Shown: one piece after another, positions 44,297 to 52,654 of the stretch
Numbering within the stretch: position 1 is the stretch's first letter
Layout of the letters: every line of letters starts with the position of its first letter
NCBI GenBank assembly: GCA_965229005.1
Contig: CBDDIP010000002.1
Location: forward strand, 2,604,001-2,668,000
Direction: 5' to 3'
Source: CBDDIP01 sp965229005
GTDB lineage: Bacteria; Actinomycetota; Acidimicrobiia; Acidimicrobiales; Ilumatobacteraceae
DNA length: 64,000 bases
Notes under the pieces: generated by a model
Database searches by the model: none
Seen by the model: the letters and a program-made list of their open reading frames with translations, nothing else
Told to the model about the DNA's origin: nothing
Made by a program: the position numbers and the translations under genes

Positions 44297-44898
44297 GATG
44301 AGTGATGAGCGGCCATTCACCGCCAGTTCCTCATCGCGCCCGCCGGCCCGGTCAGCCCGATGAGGTATGAGCGGCCATTCGCCGCCCGTTTCTCATCGCG
44401 CTTCGGGCCCGCCGGCCCGCCGGCCCGGTGAGCGGTGATCGCCCATGCGCCGCACATCGCTCACCTCGCTCACCTCGCCCGCCGGCTCCGTCAACCGATG
44501 AGGTATGAGCGGCCATTCACCGCCCGTTCCTCATCGCGCCCGCCGGCCCAGTCAGCCCGATGAGGTATGAGCGGCCATTCGCCGCCTGTTTCTCATCGCG
44601 CCCGCCGGCCCGTCAACCCGGTGAGAGGTGATCGCCCATGCGCCGCATATCGCTCACCTCGCCCGCCGGCTCCGTCAACCGATGAGGTATGAGCGGCCAT
44701 TCACCGCCTGTTTCTCATCGCGCTCGCCGGCCCGCCGGCCCGGTGAGAGGTGATCGCCCATGCGCCGCATATCGCTCACCTCGCGCTCGCCGGCCCGGCG
44801 GCCCGGTGAGAGGTGATCGCCCAAGCGCCGCACACCTCTCACCTCGGGCCCGTCAACCTGGTGAGAGGTGATCGCCCATGCGGCGCACACCTCTCACC
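44297..44898. repeat. Array of ten palindromic units (types A and B)
   Basis: This 602-nt stretch between convergent genes holds no gene. Five type A units (start 44297, 44359, 44497, 44559, 44681; ~42 nt) have GATGAG...CTCATC arms around GCGGCCATTC[AG]CCGC. Five type B units (44427, 44620, 44742, 44805, 44860; 39 nt) have GGTGAG...CTCACC arms around ATCGCCCATGCGCCGC. The order is AABAABABBB, spaced ~62 nt by CCCGCCGGCC-rich linkers. B5 has a perfect 11-bp stem. B1 uses GAGCG/CGCTC where B4 and B5 use GAGAG/CTCTC, a paired change. Confidence 0.85.
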
Positions 44899-44940
44899 TC
44901 CACCCCCGGCAACGGGCCGGCGCCGGGATCGGCGGAGCTG

Positions 44941-45420
44941 TCAGCCGGGGATGCTGGCGATGTCGAGCGGGCGATCGAGGCGGGCTTCCGGCCACGGGGC
45001 ATTGCCGCGGGCGGCTTCGGCCACGGACTGCAGCGTGAACGCTTCGAGCATCCGCTGCATCTGCTCGCCGGCGCTCTTCCAGATCGCCAGCAGCACGCAC
45101 TGACCCTCGTGGTCGCAGGCTCCGTCCTGGTGCGGCTCGCCGAAGTCGCCGAGGCTGATCGGGCCGTCGACGGCGGAGAGGATCTCGCTGACGCGGATCT
45201 CGCGCGGCAGTCGGGCGAGCACGTACCCACCCCCGACACCGCGCTTCGAACGCACCAGCCCGGCACCTTTGAGCGCCAGCAGGATCTGCTCCAGGTACGG
45301 CTGCGGGATGGCCGTTCGCTCGGCGATGTCGCGCACCGACGTCGGGCCCGGCTCATCCTCGTGCAGGGTCAGCGAGAGCAGCGCTCGACACGCATAGTCA
45401 CCCTTGCTGGAAACACGCAC
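44941..45420 (-). CDS. Rrf2-family transcriptional regulator
   Basis: A protein of 159 aa. The winged helix starts VRVSSKGDYACRALLSL, with recognition helix IPQPYLEQILLALKGAGLV and wing SKRGVGGGYVLAR. The cluster loop reads ACDHEGQCVLLAIW: two Cys are spaced as C92 and C98 of IscR, but the third is replaced by Trp. Either another residue completes the iron-sulfur site or it is a non-cluster sensor. GTG 45420 has a TACGAT box 6 nt upstream. Confidence 0.85.
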   Translation of the reverse strand: MRVSSKGDYACRALLSLTLHEDEPGPTSVRDIAERTAIPQPYLEQILLALKGAGLVRSKRGVGGGYVLARLPREIRVSEILSAVDGPISLGDFGEPHQDGACDHEGQCVLLAIWKSAGEQMQRMLEAFTLQSVAEAARGNAPWPEARLDRPLDIASIPG

Positions 45421-45426
45421 CCCTTC

Positions 45427-45432
45427 ATCGTA
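45427..45432 (-). promoter_or_regulatory. -10 box of a leaderless promoter (Rrf2 gene)
   Basis: TACGAT (minus strand) lies 6 nt before GTG 45420, with no ribosome binding site. Confidence 0.45.
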
Positions 45433-45516
45433 GAGGCCGATGCCCATCCTGATGCGCGACCGCAGCGCACGACCGGCTGGCGCCCGAGCCGCAAACCCTG
45501 CTGGACTGACGCCAAC

Positions 45517-46623
45517 GTGAACGCGAAGCCGGTCATCCCCACCTACGGCGGTCCGAACGTGCGGGGTATCACCCCGGCGCTGTTCGGCCCTCGTGGCGCG
45601 CCGTTGCCCTCGTGGTTCCCCGCTCCGGTCCATGGCGCGAAGCAGGTGGTGGTGCTCGTGCTCGACGGTCTCGGGTGGGAGCAGCTGCAGGACAATCGGG
45701 CGCAGATGCCGGTGCTGGCATCGATGGCCGGTCAGGCGATCACGACCGTGGCGCCGTCGACGACGGCAACCGCGCTGACCTCGATCACCACTGGCCTGAC
45801 GCCCGGTGAGCACGGCTTGATCGGCTACCGCTTCGATGTCGGCGGCGACGTGCTCAACGTGCTGCGTTGGAACGCCGGCCACGGCGACGCTCGGCGCACC
45901 CACGAGCCGGCGCGACTGCAGCCGTTCGCCCCGTTCCTCGGCGAGTCGGTGCCGGTCGTCAGCAAGGCCGACCTCGAGGGCTCGGCGTTCACCGAGGCGC
46001 ACCTGCGCGGCACGCGCCCGTTCGGGTGGCGTGCACCGTCGAGCCTGCCCGTGATCGTCGGCGATCTCCTCCGTGCCGGCGAGCGAGTGGTCTACGCCTA
46101 CTACGACGGCATCGACAAGATCGCCCACGAACGCGGCTTCGGGCCCTTCTACGAAGCGGAGCTGCGCACGGCCGATCGCCTCGTCGCCGACGTCGTCGAG
46201 CAGTTGCCGCCGGGCGCCGCGCTGATGGTCACCGCCGATCACGGTCAGGTCGACGTCGGAACGAACACGCGGCCGCCCGCCGATGCGGTGCGCCGGCTGT
46301 GCAAGGGCTCGTCGGGCGAAGGACGCTTCCGGTGGCTGCACGCCCGTTCGGGTGCCGCCGACGAGCTGCTCGAGACCGCCACCGGCGCGCACAGCGACGT
46401 CGCCTGGGTGGTGTCTCGCCAGCAGGTGATCGACGAGGGCTGGTTCGGGCCGGTCGTCAGCCCGCCCGTCGCCGCCCGGCTCGGCGACGTCGCCCTCGTT
46501 GCCCACCAACGCATCAGCTTCGACGATCCGGCCGACACCGGCCCGTTTCCGCTCGTGTGTCGCCACGGGTCGTTGACATCTGCGGAGATGTTGGTGCCGT
46601 TGCTCGCAACGGTGGCAGGCTGA
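45517..46623 (+). CDS. Type I phosphodiesterase/nucleotide pyrophosphatase family protein
   Basis: Metal-dependent hydrolase of the alkaline-phosphatase superfamily, 368 aa. VVVLVLDGLGWEQL holds the first metal Asp and APSTTATALTSITTG the nucleophile Thr/Ser. GEHGLIGYRF, YYDGIDKIAHERG (Asp/His) and VTADHGQVDVG (Asp-His) provide the remaining metal ligands. No signal peptide is evident, so probably cytoplasmic. The start GTG 45517 is tentative, with no good ribosome binding site. Coupled closely to the proteasome activator gene (5-nt gap). Confidence 0.82.
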   Translation: MNAKPVIPTYGGPNVRGITPALFGPRGAPLPSWFPAPVHGAKQVVVLVLDGLGWEQLQDNRAQMPVLASMAGQAITTVAPSTTATALTSITTGLTPGEHGLIGYRFDVGGDVLNVLRWNAGHGDARRTHEPARLQPFAPFLGESVPVVSKADLEGSAFTEAHLRGTRPFGWRAPSSLPVIVGDLLRAGERVVYAYYDGIDKIAHERGFGPFYEAELRTADRLVADVVEQLPPGAALMVTADHGQVDVGTNTRPPADAVRRLCKGSSGEGRFRWLHARSGAADELLETATGAHSDVAWVVSRQQVIDEGWFGPVVSPPVAARLGDVALVAHQRISFDDPADTGPFPLVCRHGSLTSAEMLVPLLATVAG

Positions 46624-46628
46624 CGGCG

Positions 46629-47147
46629 ATGAGCGACGCGACCGAACCGACCCAGACCCCCGATGCCAGCCTGGTCCCGGCCGAAAGCCCGGTGCCGGAA
46701 ACCCTGCCCGAGGCGGTGCCGACGGAGACGATCATCGAGCCCGGCAAGGTGATGCGCATCGGCTCGATGGTCAAGCAATTGCTCGAAGAGGTGCGCGCCA
46801 GCAGCCTCGACGAGGCCAGCCGCGAGCGCCTCGCGGAGATCTACGAGCGCTCGATCGTCGAGCTCAGCGGAGCGCTGTCGCCGGATCTGCAGGAGGAGCT
46901 GCGCAACCTGACGCTGCCGTTCCGCGACGGCGAGGTGCCGAGCGAGGGCGAGATCCGGGTGGCCAAGGCGCAGCTCGTGGGCTGGCTCGAGGGCCTCTTC
47001 CACGGCATCCAGGCGACGCTGTTCGCCCAGCAGTTCGCTGCCCGCCAGCAGCTCGAGCAGATGCGCCAACTGCCGCCGGGAATGGCTCCCGGAGCGCCCC
47101 AGCAGGTGCCGATCGACGCCACGGAACGGCCCGGCACGTACCTGTGA
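46629..47147 (+). CDS. bpa: Bacterial proteasome activator (Bpa/PafE, DUF2587)
   Basis: A protein of 172 aa forming an ATP-independent dodecameric cap on the 20S proteasome. A disordered acidic N terminus (~45 residues) precedes the helical core KVMRIGSMVKQLLEEVR, LDEASRERL, LPFRDGEVPSEGEIRVAKAQLVGWLEGLFHGIQ, which matches mycobacterial PafE closely. The C terminus TYL resembles the GQYL docking motif that opens the proteasome gate. It implies a 20S proteasome elsewhere in this genome. Confidence 0.92.
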   Translation: MSDATEPTQTPDASLVPAESPVPETLPEAVPTETIIEPGKVMRIGSMVKQLLEEVRASSLDEASRERLAEIYERSIVELSGALSPDLQEELRNLTLPFRDGEVPSEGEIRVAKAQLVGWLEGLFHGIQATLFAQQFAARQQLEQMRQLPPGMAPGAPQQVPIDATERPGTYL

Positions 47148-47170
47148 GGTGAACGGCGTTCGCCGGTTTT
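47148..47170 (+). terminator. Intrinsic terminator-like hairpin after bpa
   Basis: GGTGAA - CGGCG - TTCGCC stem (one G-T pair) is followed by GGTTTT. It starts at the base after the bpa stop codon and precedes the likely dnaE -10 (TAGGGT, 47190-47195). Confidence 0.4.
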
Positions 47171-47268
47171 CGCAGCCGGATCTTGCGGCTAGGGTCGAAC
47201 GAATCACACTCGTGTAAGCCGCTTGCCCCGAGCGCGGCCGAATTCGCTGCCCGCAGGAGGTGCCGACC

Positions 47269-50200
47269 GTGGGGGATTCGTTCACCCACCTCCACGTCCA
47301 CACCGAGTTCTCGATGCTCGACGGTGCGGCGCGGCTGGAGGAGCTGGTCGCCAAGGCGGCAACCGACGGCCAGCCGGCGCTGGGGATCACCGACCACGGC
47401 AACATGTACGGCGTCCTCGAGTTCTTCAAGGAGTGCCGCGAGCAGGGTGTCAAGCCGGTCATCGGGACCGAGGCGTACATGGCCTTCGAGACCCGCCTGG
47501 AGCGGCCGGCACGCCGCGGGCGGGTGGACGACTCCGGCGGCGACACCGAGGGCGGCAAGAAGCTCTACTACCACCTCACCCTGCTGGCCGAGACCGACCA
47601 GGGCTACCGCAACCTGATCCAGCTCTCCAGCCTGGCGTTCCTCGAGGGCTACTACTACAAGCCGCGGATGGACTGGGAGCTGCTGGAGCGCTACCACGAC
47701 GGACTGATCGCCACCACCGGCTGCCTCGGTGGACACGTGCTGCAGTCGTTGATGCAGGGCGACGAAGCGGGCGCGCTGGCCAACGCCGGGCGACTGCAGG
47801 AGATCTTCGGCAAGGACAACCTGTTCGTCGAGCTGCAGGACCACGGGCTGCAGGCCCAGCGCGACACGAACCCGAAGCTGATCGAGATCGCCAAGAAGAT
47901 CGGCGCCCCGCTGATCGCCACCAACGACTCCCACTACGTGCACCGCGAGGACCACGAATCGCACGGGGCGCTGCTGTGCGTGCAGACCGGGTCCACCCTC
48001 AGCGACCCGAAGCGGTTCAAGTTCGAGGGTCAGGAGCACTACCTCAAGACCGCGACGGAGATGCGCTACCTGTTCCGCGACGTGCCCGAGGCGTGCGACA
48101 ACACGCTGTGGGTGGCCGAGCGCGCCGACGTCAACATCGAGTTCGGCAACCCGCAGCTGCCCAACTTCCCGCTGCCGGAGGGCTTCGAGGACGACGCCGG
48201 CTACCTCGACGCACTGACGTGGAAGGGCGCGCAGGAGCGCTGGGGCGACGACCTCGCACCTGCGGTCGTCGAGCGGTTGGCCTACGAGCTGCAGGTCATC
48301 AAGAACATGGGGTTCGCCTCCTACTTCCTCATCGTGTGGGACCTCATCAAGCACGCCAAGGACGCCGGCATCCGCGTCGGTCCCGGCCGTGGTTCGGCCG
48401 CCGGTTGTGCCGTGGCCTACTGCTTGCGGATCACCGACCTCGATCCCATCAAGTACGACCTGCTGTTCGAGCGCTTCCTCAATCCGAGCCGCATCTCGAT
48501 GCCCGACATCGACATGGACTTCGACTCCCGTTACCGCGACGAGATGATCCGCTACGCGGCGGAGAAGTACGGCCGCGACCACGTCGCCCAGATCATCACC
48601 TTCGGCACCATCAAGGCGCGCAACGCGGTGCGCGACGCGGCTCGCGTGCTCGGCTTCCCGTACGGCGTCGGCGACAAGGTGGCCAAGGCGATGCCGCCCT
48701 TGGTGATGGGCCGCGACACGCCCCTGAAGTACTGCTTCGAGCAGAGCCCGAAGTACTCGGACGGCTACAAGGCCGCTGCCGACCTGCGAGCGATGTACGA
48801 CGCCGACCCGGACGTGAAGCGCGTCGTGGACGTGGCCAAGGGCCTCGAGGGCCTGAAGCGCAGCGACGGCATCCACGCCGCAGCGGTGGTGATCACCAAG
48901 GACCCGTTGACCACGTACCTGCCGATCCAGCGCAAGCCCGAAGCGGGTGGCAACATCGAGAACTCGCCGATCGTCACCCAGTTCGAGATGCACGGGGTGG
49001 AGGAGCTCGGGCTGCTGAAGATGGACTTCCTCGGCCTGCGCAACCTCGACGTGATCACCGACACGGTCGCCATGGTGCGAGCCACGAAGGACCCTGCCTT
49101 CGACATCGACGCGGTCGCCCTCGACGACGCCGGGGTCTTCGAGCTGCTCGGTCGCGGCGACACGATGGGCGTCTTCCAGCTCGAGTCGCCACCGATGCGA
49201 GCCCTGCTGCGATCGATGGCGCCGAACTGCTTCGAGGACGTCGCCGCCCTCATCGCGCTCTACCGGCCGGGCCCGATGAGCGTGAACATGCACTACGACT
49301 ACGCCGACCGCAAGAACGGCCGCCAACCGGTGAGCTACTTCCACGCCGACGCCGAAGCGGTGCTCGGTGACACGTACGGGTTGATGATCTACCAGGAGAG
49401 CGTGATGCGCGTCGCGCAGAAGTTCGCCGGGTACTCGCTGGCGGACGCCGATTCGCTCCGGAAGGCCATGGGCAAGAAGAGCCGCGAGGTCATGGCCAAG
49501 GCGCGTGAGGGCTTCGAGATCGGCGCGGAGACCACCGGCTACGGCAAGGCGCTCGGCGAGCAGCTGTTCGACGTCATCGAGAAGTTCGCCGACTACGCCT
49601 TCAACAAGAGCCACTCCTTCGGCTACGGGCTCGTCACGTACCAGACGGCGTTCCTCAAGGCGCACTACCCGGTGGAGTATTTCGCCTGCCTGCTCACGAG
49701 CGTGAAGAGCAACCTCGACAAGGCCGCGGTGTACCTCAGCGACGCGCGATCGATGGGCATCAAGGTGCTCACCCCCGACGTCAACCGCTCGCAGGCCGAT
49801 TTCACCGCGCTGCCGCCGTCGGAGGCGCCGATCGGCACGGAGCTGCCGGTCAACAGCCCTGGCGTGATCCCCTTCGGCCTGTCGGCGATCCGCAACGTCG
49901 GCGAGGGTCTCGTCGGCCTGCTGCTGGCCGAGCGCGAGGCCAACGGGCCGTTCGAATCGTTCCACGACTTCGCCGAGCGCGTGCCGGAACCGGTGCTCAA
50001 CAAGCGGACCATCGAGTCGTTGATCAAGGCAGGAGCGTTCGACTCGCTGAACCATCCCCGCCGCGGTCTGCTGATGTCGTTCGAGCAGATCATCGACGGC
50101 ACCGTCGTCCGCCGTCGCGAGCGCGACCAGGGCGTGATGAGCCTGTTCGGCGACCTCGGCGACGAGGCGGGCGGTGGGTCGGGTTTCGACGAGCGCGTCG

Positions 50201-50841
50201 GCATCCCCGAGCACGAGTTCGACAAGAGCGACCGGTTGAAGTTCGAGAAGGAGATGCTCGGCCTCTACGTCAGCGATCACCCGCTGCTCGGCGTCGAGGC
50301 GGCGCTGCGGCGCAAGGCCGACTGCGGCATCGCCGAGGCGGTCGAGCGCGAGGACGGCTCGATCGTCACGCTCGGCGGCGTGATCACCAACCTGTCGCGC
50401 AAGTACACGAAGAAGGGCGACCAGATGGCCGTCTTCGTCCTGGAAGACCTCGACGCCACCATCGAGGTCACCGTCTTCCCGCGAGTGCTGATGGAGCAGG
50501 GCTTCAAGCTCATCGACGACGCCATCGTCACCGTGAAGGGGCGCATCGACCGTCGCGACGAGAGCCGCATCGGGTTCATGGCCCAGGACGTCACCGTCGT
50601 CGAAGGCCTGGACACGGCCGGGTCGTCGCCGCTGCGGTTGCGGGTACCGGCGTCGTCGCTGAACGAGCTGAAGATCCACCAGTTGCGCAAGATCCTGCGC
50701 GACCACCCCGGCGAATCGGCGGTGTTCCTGCACATCGGGCAGGGCAAGGTCCTGCGCCTCTCCGACGAGTTCTGCGTCGACCTCGACCGGGTGGTCGGGG
50801 AGCTGCGCGTGGCCTTCGGTCACGACGCCGTGATGCTCTGA
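47269..50841 (+). CDS. dnaE: DNA polymerase III alpha subunit
   Basis: Replicative polymerase, 1190 aa, DnaE1 type. The PHP domain starts FTHLHVHTEFSMLDG; the polymerase active site has PDIDMDFD (acidic pair) with GPGRGSAAGC upstream. The fingers and beta-binding region follow, with an OB domain near residue 1020 and a C-terminal tail. AGGAGG (47255-47260) 8 nt before GTG 47269 picks this start over GTG 47260. Confidence 0.97.
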   Translation: MGDSFTHLHVHTEFSMLDGAARLEELVAKAATDGQPALGITDHGNMYGVLEFFKECREQGVKPVIGTEAYMAFETRLERPARRGRVDDSGGDTEGGKKLYYHLTLLAETDQGYRNLIQLSSLAFLEGYYYKPRMDWELLERYHDGLIATTGCLGGHVLQSLMQGDEAGALANAGRLQEIFGKDNLFVELQDHGLQAQRDTNPKLIEIAKKIGAPLIATNDSHYVHREDHESHGALLCVQTGSTLSDPKRFKFEGQEHYLKTATEMRYLFRDVPEACDNTLWVAERADVNIEFGNPQLPNFPLPEGFEDDAGYLDALTWKGAQERWGDDLAPAVVERLAYELQVIKNMGFASYFLIVWDLIKHAKDAGIRVGPGRGSAAGCAVAYCLRITDLDPIKYDLLFERFLNPSRISMPDIDMDFDSRYRDEMIRYAAEKYGRDHVAQIITFGTIKARNAVRDAARVLGFPYGVGDKVAKAMPPLVMGRDTPLKYCFEQSPKYSDGYKAAADLRAMYDADPDVKRVVDVAKGLEGLKRSDGIHAAAVVITKDPLTTYLPIQRKPEAGGNIENSPIVTQFEMHGVEELGLLKMDFLGLRNLDVITDTVAMVRATKDPAFDIDAVALDDAGVFELLGRGDTMGVFQLESPPMRALLRSMAPNCFEDVAALIALYRPGPMSVNMHYDYADRKNGRQPVSYFHADAEAVLGDTYGLMIYQESVMRVAQKFAGYSLADADSLRKAMGKKSREVMAKAREGFEIGAETTGYGKALGEQLFDVIEKFADYAFNKSHSFGYGLVTYQTAFLKAHYPVEYFACLLTSVKSNLDKAAVYLSDARSMGIKVLTPDVNRSQADFTALPPSEAPIGTELPVNSPGVIPFGLSAIRNVGEGLVGLLLAEREANGPFESFHDFAERVPEPVLNKRTIESLIKAGAFDSLNHPRRGLLMSFEQIIDGTVVRRRERDQGVMSLFGDLGDEAGGGSGFDERVGIPEHEFDKSDRLKFEKEMLGLYVSDHPLLGVEAALRRKADCGIAEAVEREDGSIVTLGGVITNLSRKYTKKGDQMAVFVLEDLDATIEVTVFPRVLMEQGFKLIDDAIVTVKGRIDRRDESRIGFMAQDVTVVEGLDTAGSSPLRLRVPASSLNELKIHQLRKILRDHPGESAVFLHIGQGKVLRLSDEFCVDLDRVVGELRVAFGHDAVML

Positions 50842-50933
50842 ACGTCGGTTCCAACGACCTCGCCTTTTGGAATGGGCCGTTTTGGTGGCAGAATGGTTCC
50901 TCACGTTTGAGCAACAAGGGGAGTTCTCGGTCA

Positions 50934-51593
50934 ATGGCACTCCAGGTGGAAACCAGGGATTGTGCGGCGCTCACCGACGCCGACCTTGACGAAATTGCTT
51001 CGATGGGGGCCGCCTTCGACATCGGCGTCCTCTCGAAGGCCAAGGAAGATTGGGTGCTGTGCACCCGCGCACGCATCGACGAGAAGCTGCACGGCGTCAC
51101 CTTCAGCACCCTCGAGCGCATCGGTGGCACGCCCTGCGTGCTGCTCGGGCTGGTCAGCGTCAAGCGCACCAGCAAGCGCGACCAGGTGGTCAAGGGTCTG
51201 ATGGCCGAGGCGTTCCACCGGGCGCTGATGGCGTTCCCCGACGAGGACGTGGTGGTCGGTTCGCGCTTCGTCGACGCCGGCGCCCTCGAGACGTTCAAGC
51301 AGATCGACGATCTCATCCCGCGCCCCGGTCACCGGGCCGTCGGTGAGGAGCGCGCCTGGGGTCGCCGTCTGGCCAAGCGCTTCGGGGTCGACAGCAATTA
51401 CGACGAGCAGTCGTTCGTGGTCAAGTCCAACGGACAGAGCGGCTTCTTCGATCACGAGACGTCGAAGCCGGAGAAGGTCCCCGCCGACGTGGCGGCGATG
51501 TTCGCCCCGGTGCCGCAGGCCAAGGGTGGTTCGCTGGTCGTCCACGGCTGGGTGATGGCCGAAGACCTCGTCAAGCTGGGCGCCCGCACCTGA
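50934..51593 (+). CDS. Hypothetical protein, unrecognised family
   Basis: A protein of 219 aa with no motif I can name. Texture is globular alpha/beta with several conserved-looking stretches (TLERIGGTPCVLLGLVSVKR, GEERAWGRRLAKRFG, FFDHETSKPEKVPADV), possibly an acetyltransferase-like fold. GGGGAG precedes ATG 50934. The intergenic piece 50842-50933 is relatively A/T-rich and contains the inverted repeat TTCCAA...TTGGAA (50849-50854/50867-50872) that may end dnaE or bind a regulator. Confidence 0.65.
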   Translation: MALQVETRDCAALTDADLDEIASMGAAFDIGVLSKAKEDWVLCTRARIDEKLHGVTFSTLERIGGTPCVLLGLVSVKRTSKRDQVVKGLMAEAFHRALMAFPDEDVVVGSRFVDAGALETFKQIDDLIPRPGHRAVGEERAWGRRLAKRFGVDSNYDEQSFVVKSNGQSGFFDHETSKPEKVPADVAAMFAPVPQAKGGSLVVHGWVMAEDLVKLGART

Positions 51594-52195
51594 GCGAGCC
51601 GCGTTCGCTGGACGACGTCATCCGCCGCCGGCGGATGACCCGCCGCTTCGATCCGACGCCGCTGCCCGACGAGCAGATCGCCGAACTGGTCGACCTCGCC
51701 CGGCGAGCGCCGTCGGCAGGGTTCAGTCAGGGCGTCCACTTCATCGTGCTCACCGGCACCGCGTTGGAACGGTTCTGGGACGTCACCGGCGCAGGGGAGT
51801 GGTTCGACCGCACCCAGCCCGGCGTGCACACGGCCCCGGCGATGATCCTGCCGGTCGCCGACCCGGTGGCGTACACGTCGCGCTACGCCGAGTCCGACAA
51901 GATCGAGCACGGGCTCGACGTCGCCGCCAACTGGGAGGTCCCGTTCTGGATCACCGACACGGCGATGGCCATCCAGAACCTGTTGCTGCTGGCCGAGGAT
52001 CGCGGGCTCGGGGCCTTGTACTACGGGTTGCAGAACTCGGCGGGGCTGTTCACCGAGCTCGGCGTTCCCGACACGATGCTCCAGGTCGGCGCGGTCGCCC
52101 TCGGCCGCCGCGCCGTCGACGACGTCCCCAGCGGCTCGGCCATCACCCGCCCCCGCCGTCCTCAGATCGACGTCGTCCACTGGCAGCGCTGGTAG
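51590..52195 (+). CDS. Nitroreductase family protein (start uncertain)
   Basis: FMN-dependent oxidoreductase, ~201 aa. The N-terminal LDDVIRRRRMTRRFDPTPL is the usual helix-1 and FMN loop. ARRAPSAGFSQG, TDTAMAIQNLLLLAEDRGLG and the C-terminal GRRAVDDVP are family-typical. The first ATG (51635) would cut off conserved residues. The likeliest start is CTG 51590, overlapping the previous stop as CTGA. Substrate unknown. Confidence 0.75.
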   Translation: MSEPRSLDDVIRRRRMTRRFDPTPLPDEQIAELVDLARRAPSAGFSQGVHFIVLTGTALERFWDVTGAGEWFDRTQPGVHTAPAMILPVADPVAYTSRYAESDKIEHGLDVAANWEVPFWITDTAMAIQNLLLLAEDRGLGALYYGLQNSAGLFTELGVPDTMLQVGAVALGRRAVDDVPSGSAITRPRRPQIDVVHWQRW

Positions 52196-52205
52196 ACGAC
52201 TTCGG

Positions 52206-52211
52206 TACAGT
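52206..52211 (+). promoter_or_regulatory. -10 box of a leaderless promoter (DUF35 gene)
   Basis: TACAGT lies 8 nt before ATG 52220; no ribosome binding site. Confidence 0.45.
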
Positions 52212-52219
52212 CGGCCGCG

Positions 52220-52618
52220 ATGAGCGAACAGATCCCCCTCGTGAACTACCTCACCCTCGGCGAGCAGCCGCACCTGGAGGCCAACGAGTGCACGACCTGC
52301 GGGGCGCGGTTCTTCGACCGCCGCAACGCGTGCGCGTCCTGCGGTGGCACCGGCTTCTCCAAGGTGGCGATCGCCACGGACGGCGAAGTGCGTGCGTTCA
52401 CCATCGTGGCCCTCGCTGCGCCCGGCGTGCCGGTGCCGTTCGTGTCGGCAGTCGTCGACTGCGGTGGCACCAGTGTGAAGGGCAACATCATCAACATCGA
52501 GCCCACCCCGGACACCGTGTCGCTGGGGATGAAGGTGCGCCTGGCCACCTACTCGCTGGGCACCGACGACAACGGCACCGAGGCCATCGGCTTCGGCTTC
52601 GAGCCCAGCAACAACTGA
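52220..52618 (+). CDS. DUF35 zinc-ribbon/OB-fold acyl-CoA-associated protein
   Basis: A protein of 132 aa. The rubredoxin-like zinc ribbon CTTCGARFFDRRNACASCG comes first, then the OB-fold (GEVRAFTIVAL...GVPVPFVSAVV...LGMKVRLATY). DUF35 proteins pair with thiolase-like partners as an acyl-CoA-binding or stabilising subunit, which fits the next gene 36 nt downstream. Confidence 0.85.
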   Translation: MSEQIPLVNYLTLGEQPHLEANECTTCGARFFDRRNACASCGGTGFSKVAIATDGEVRAFTIVALAAPGVPVPFVSAVVDCGGTSVKGNIINIEPTPDTVSLGMKVRLATYSLGTDDNGTEAIGFGFEPSNN

Positions 52619-52654
52619 CCTGAATTTCTGACAGCGCGAACGGAGACGACTGAC

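Noticed and set aside
44675..44890. Short frame encoding repeated MRRMGDHLSPGRR-like peptides
   Set aside because: The peptide repeat is the translation of type B palindromes; the unit is selected as an inverted repeat, not as protein.
44297..44898. CRISPR array
   Set aside because: Units are themselves palindromic and of two kinds, the spacers are near-identical GC-rich linkers, and there are no cas genes.
46864..50940. 1358-residue open frame on the strand opposite dnaE
   Set aside because: It is the antisense shadow of a strongly supported dnaE gene; high-GC codon bias leaves the opposite frame open. The product is low complexity without domains.
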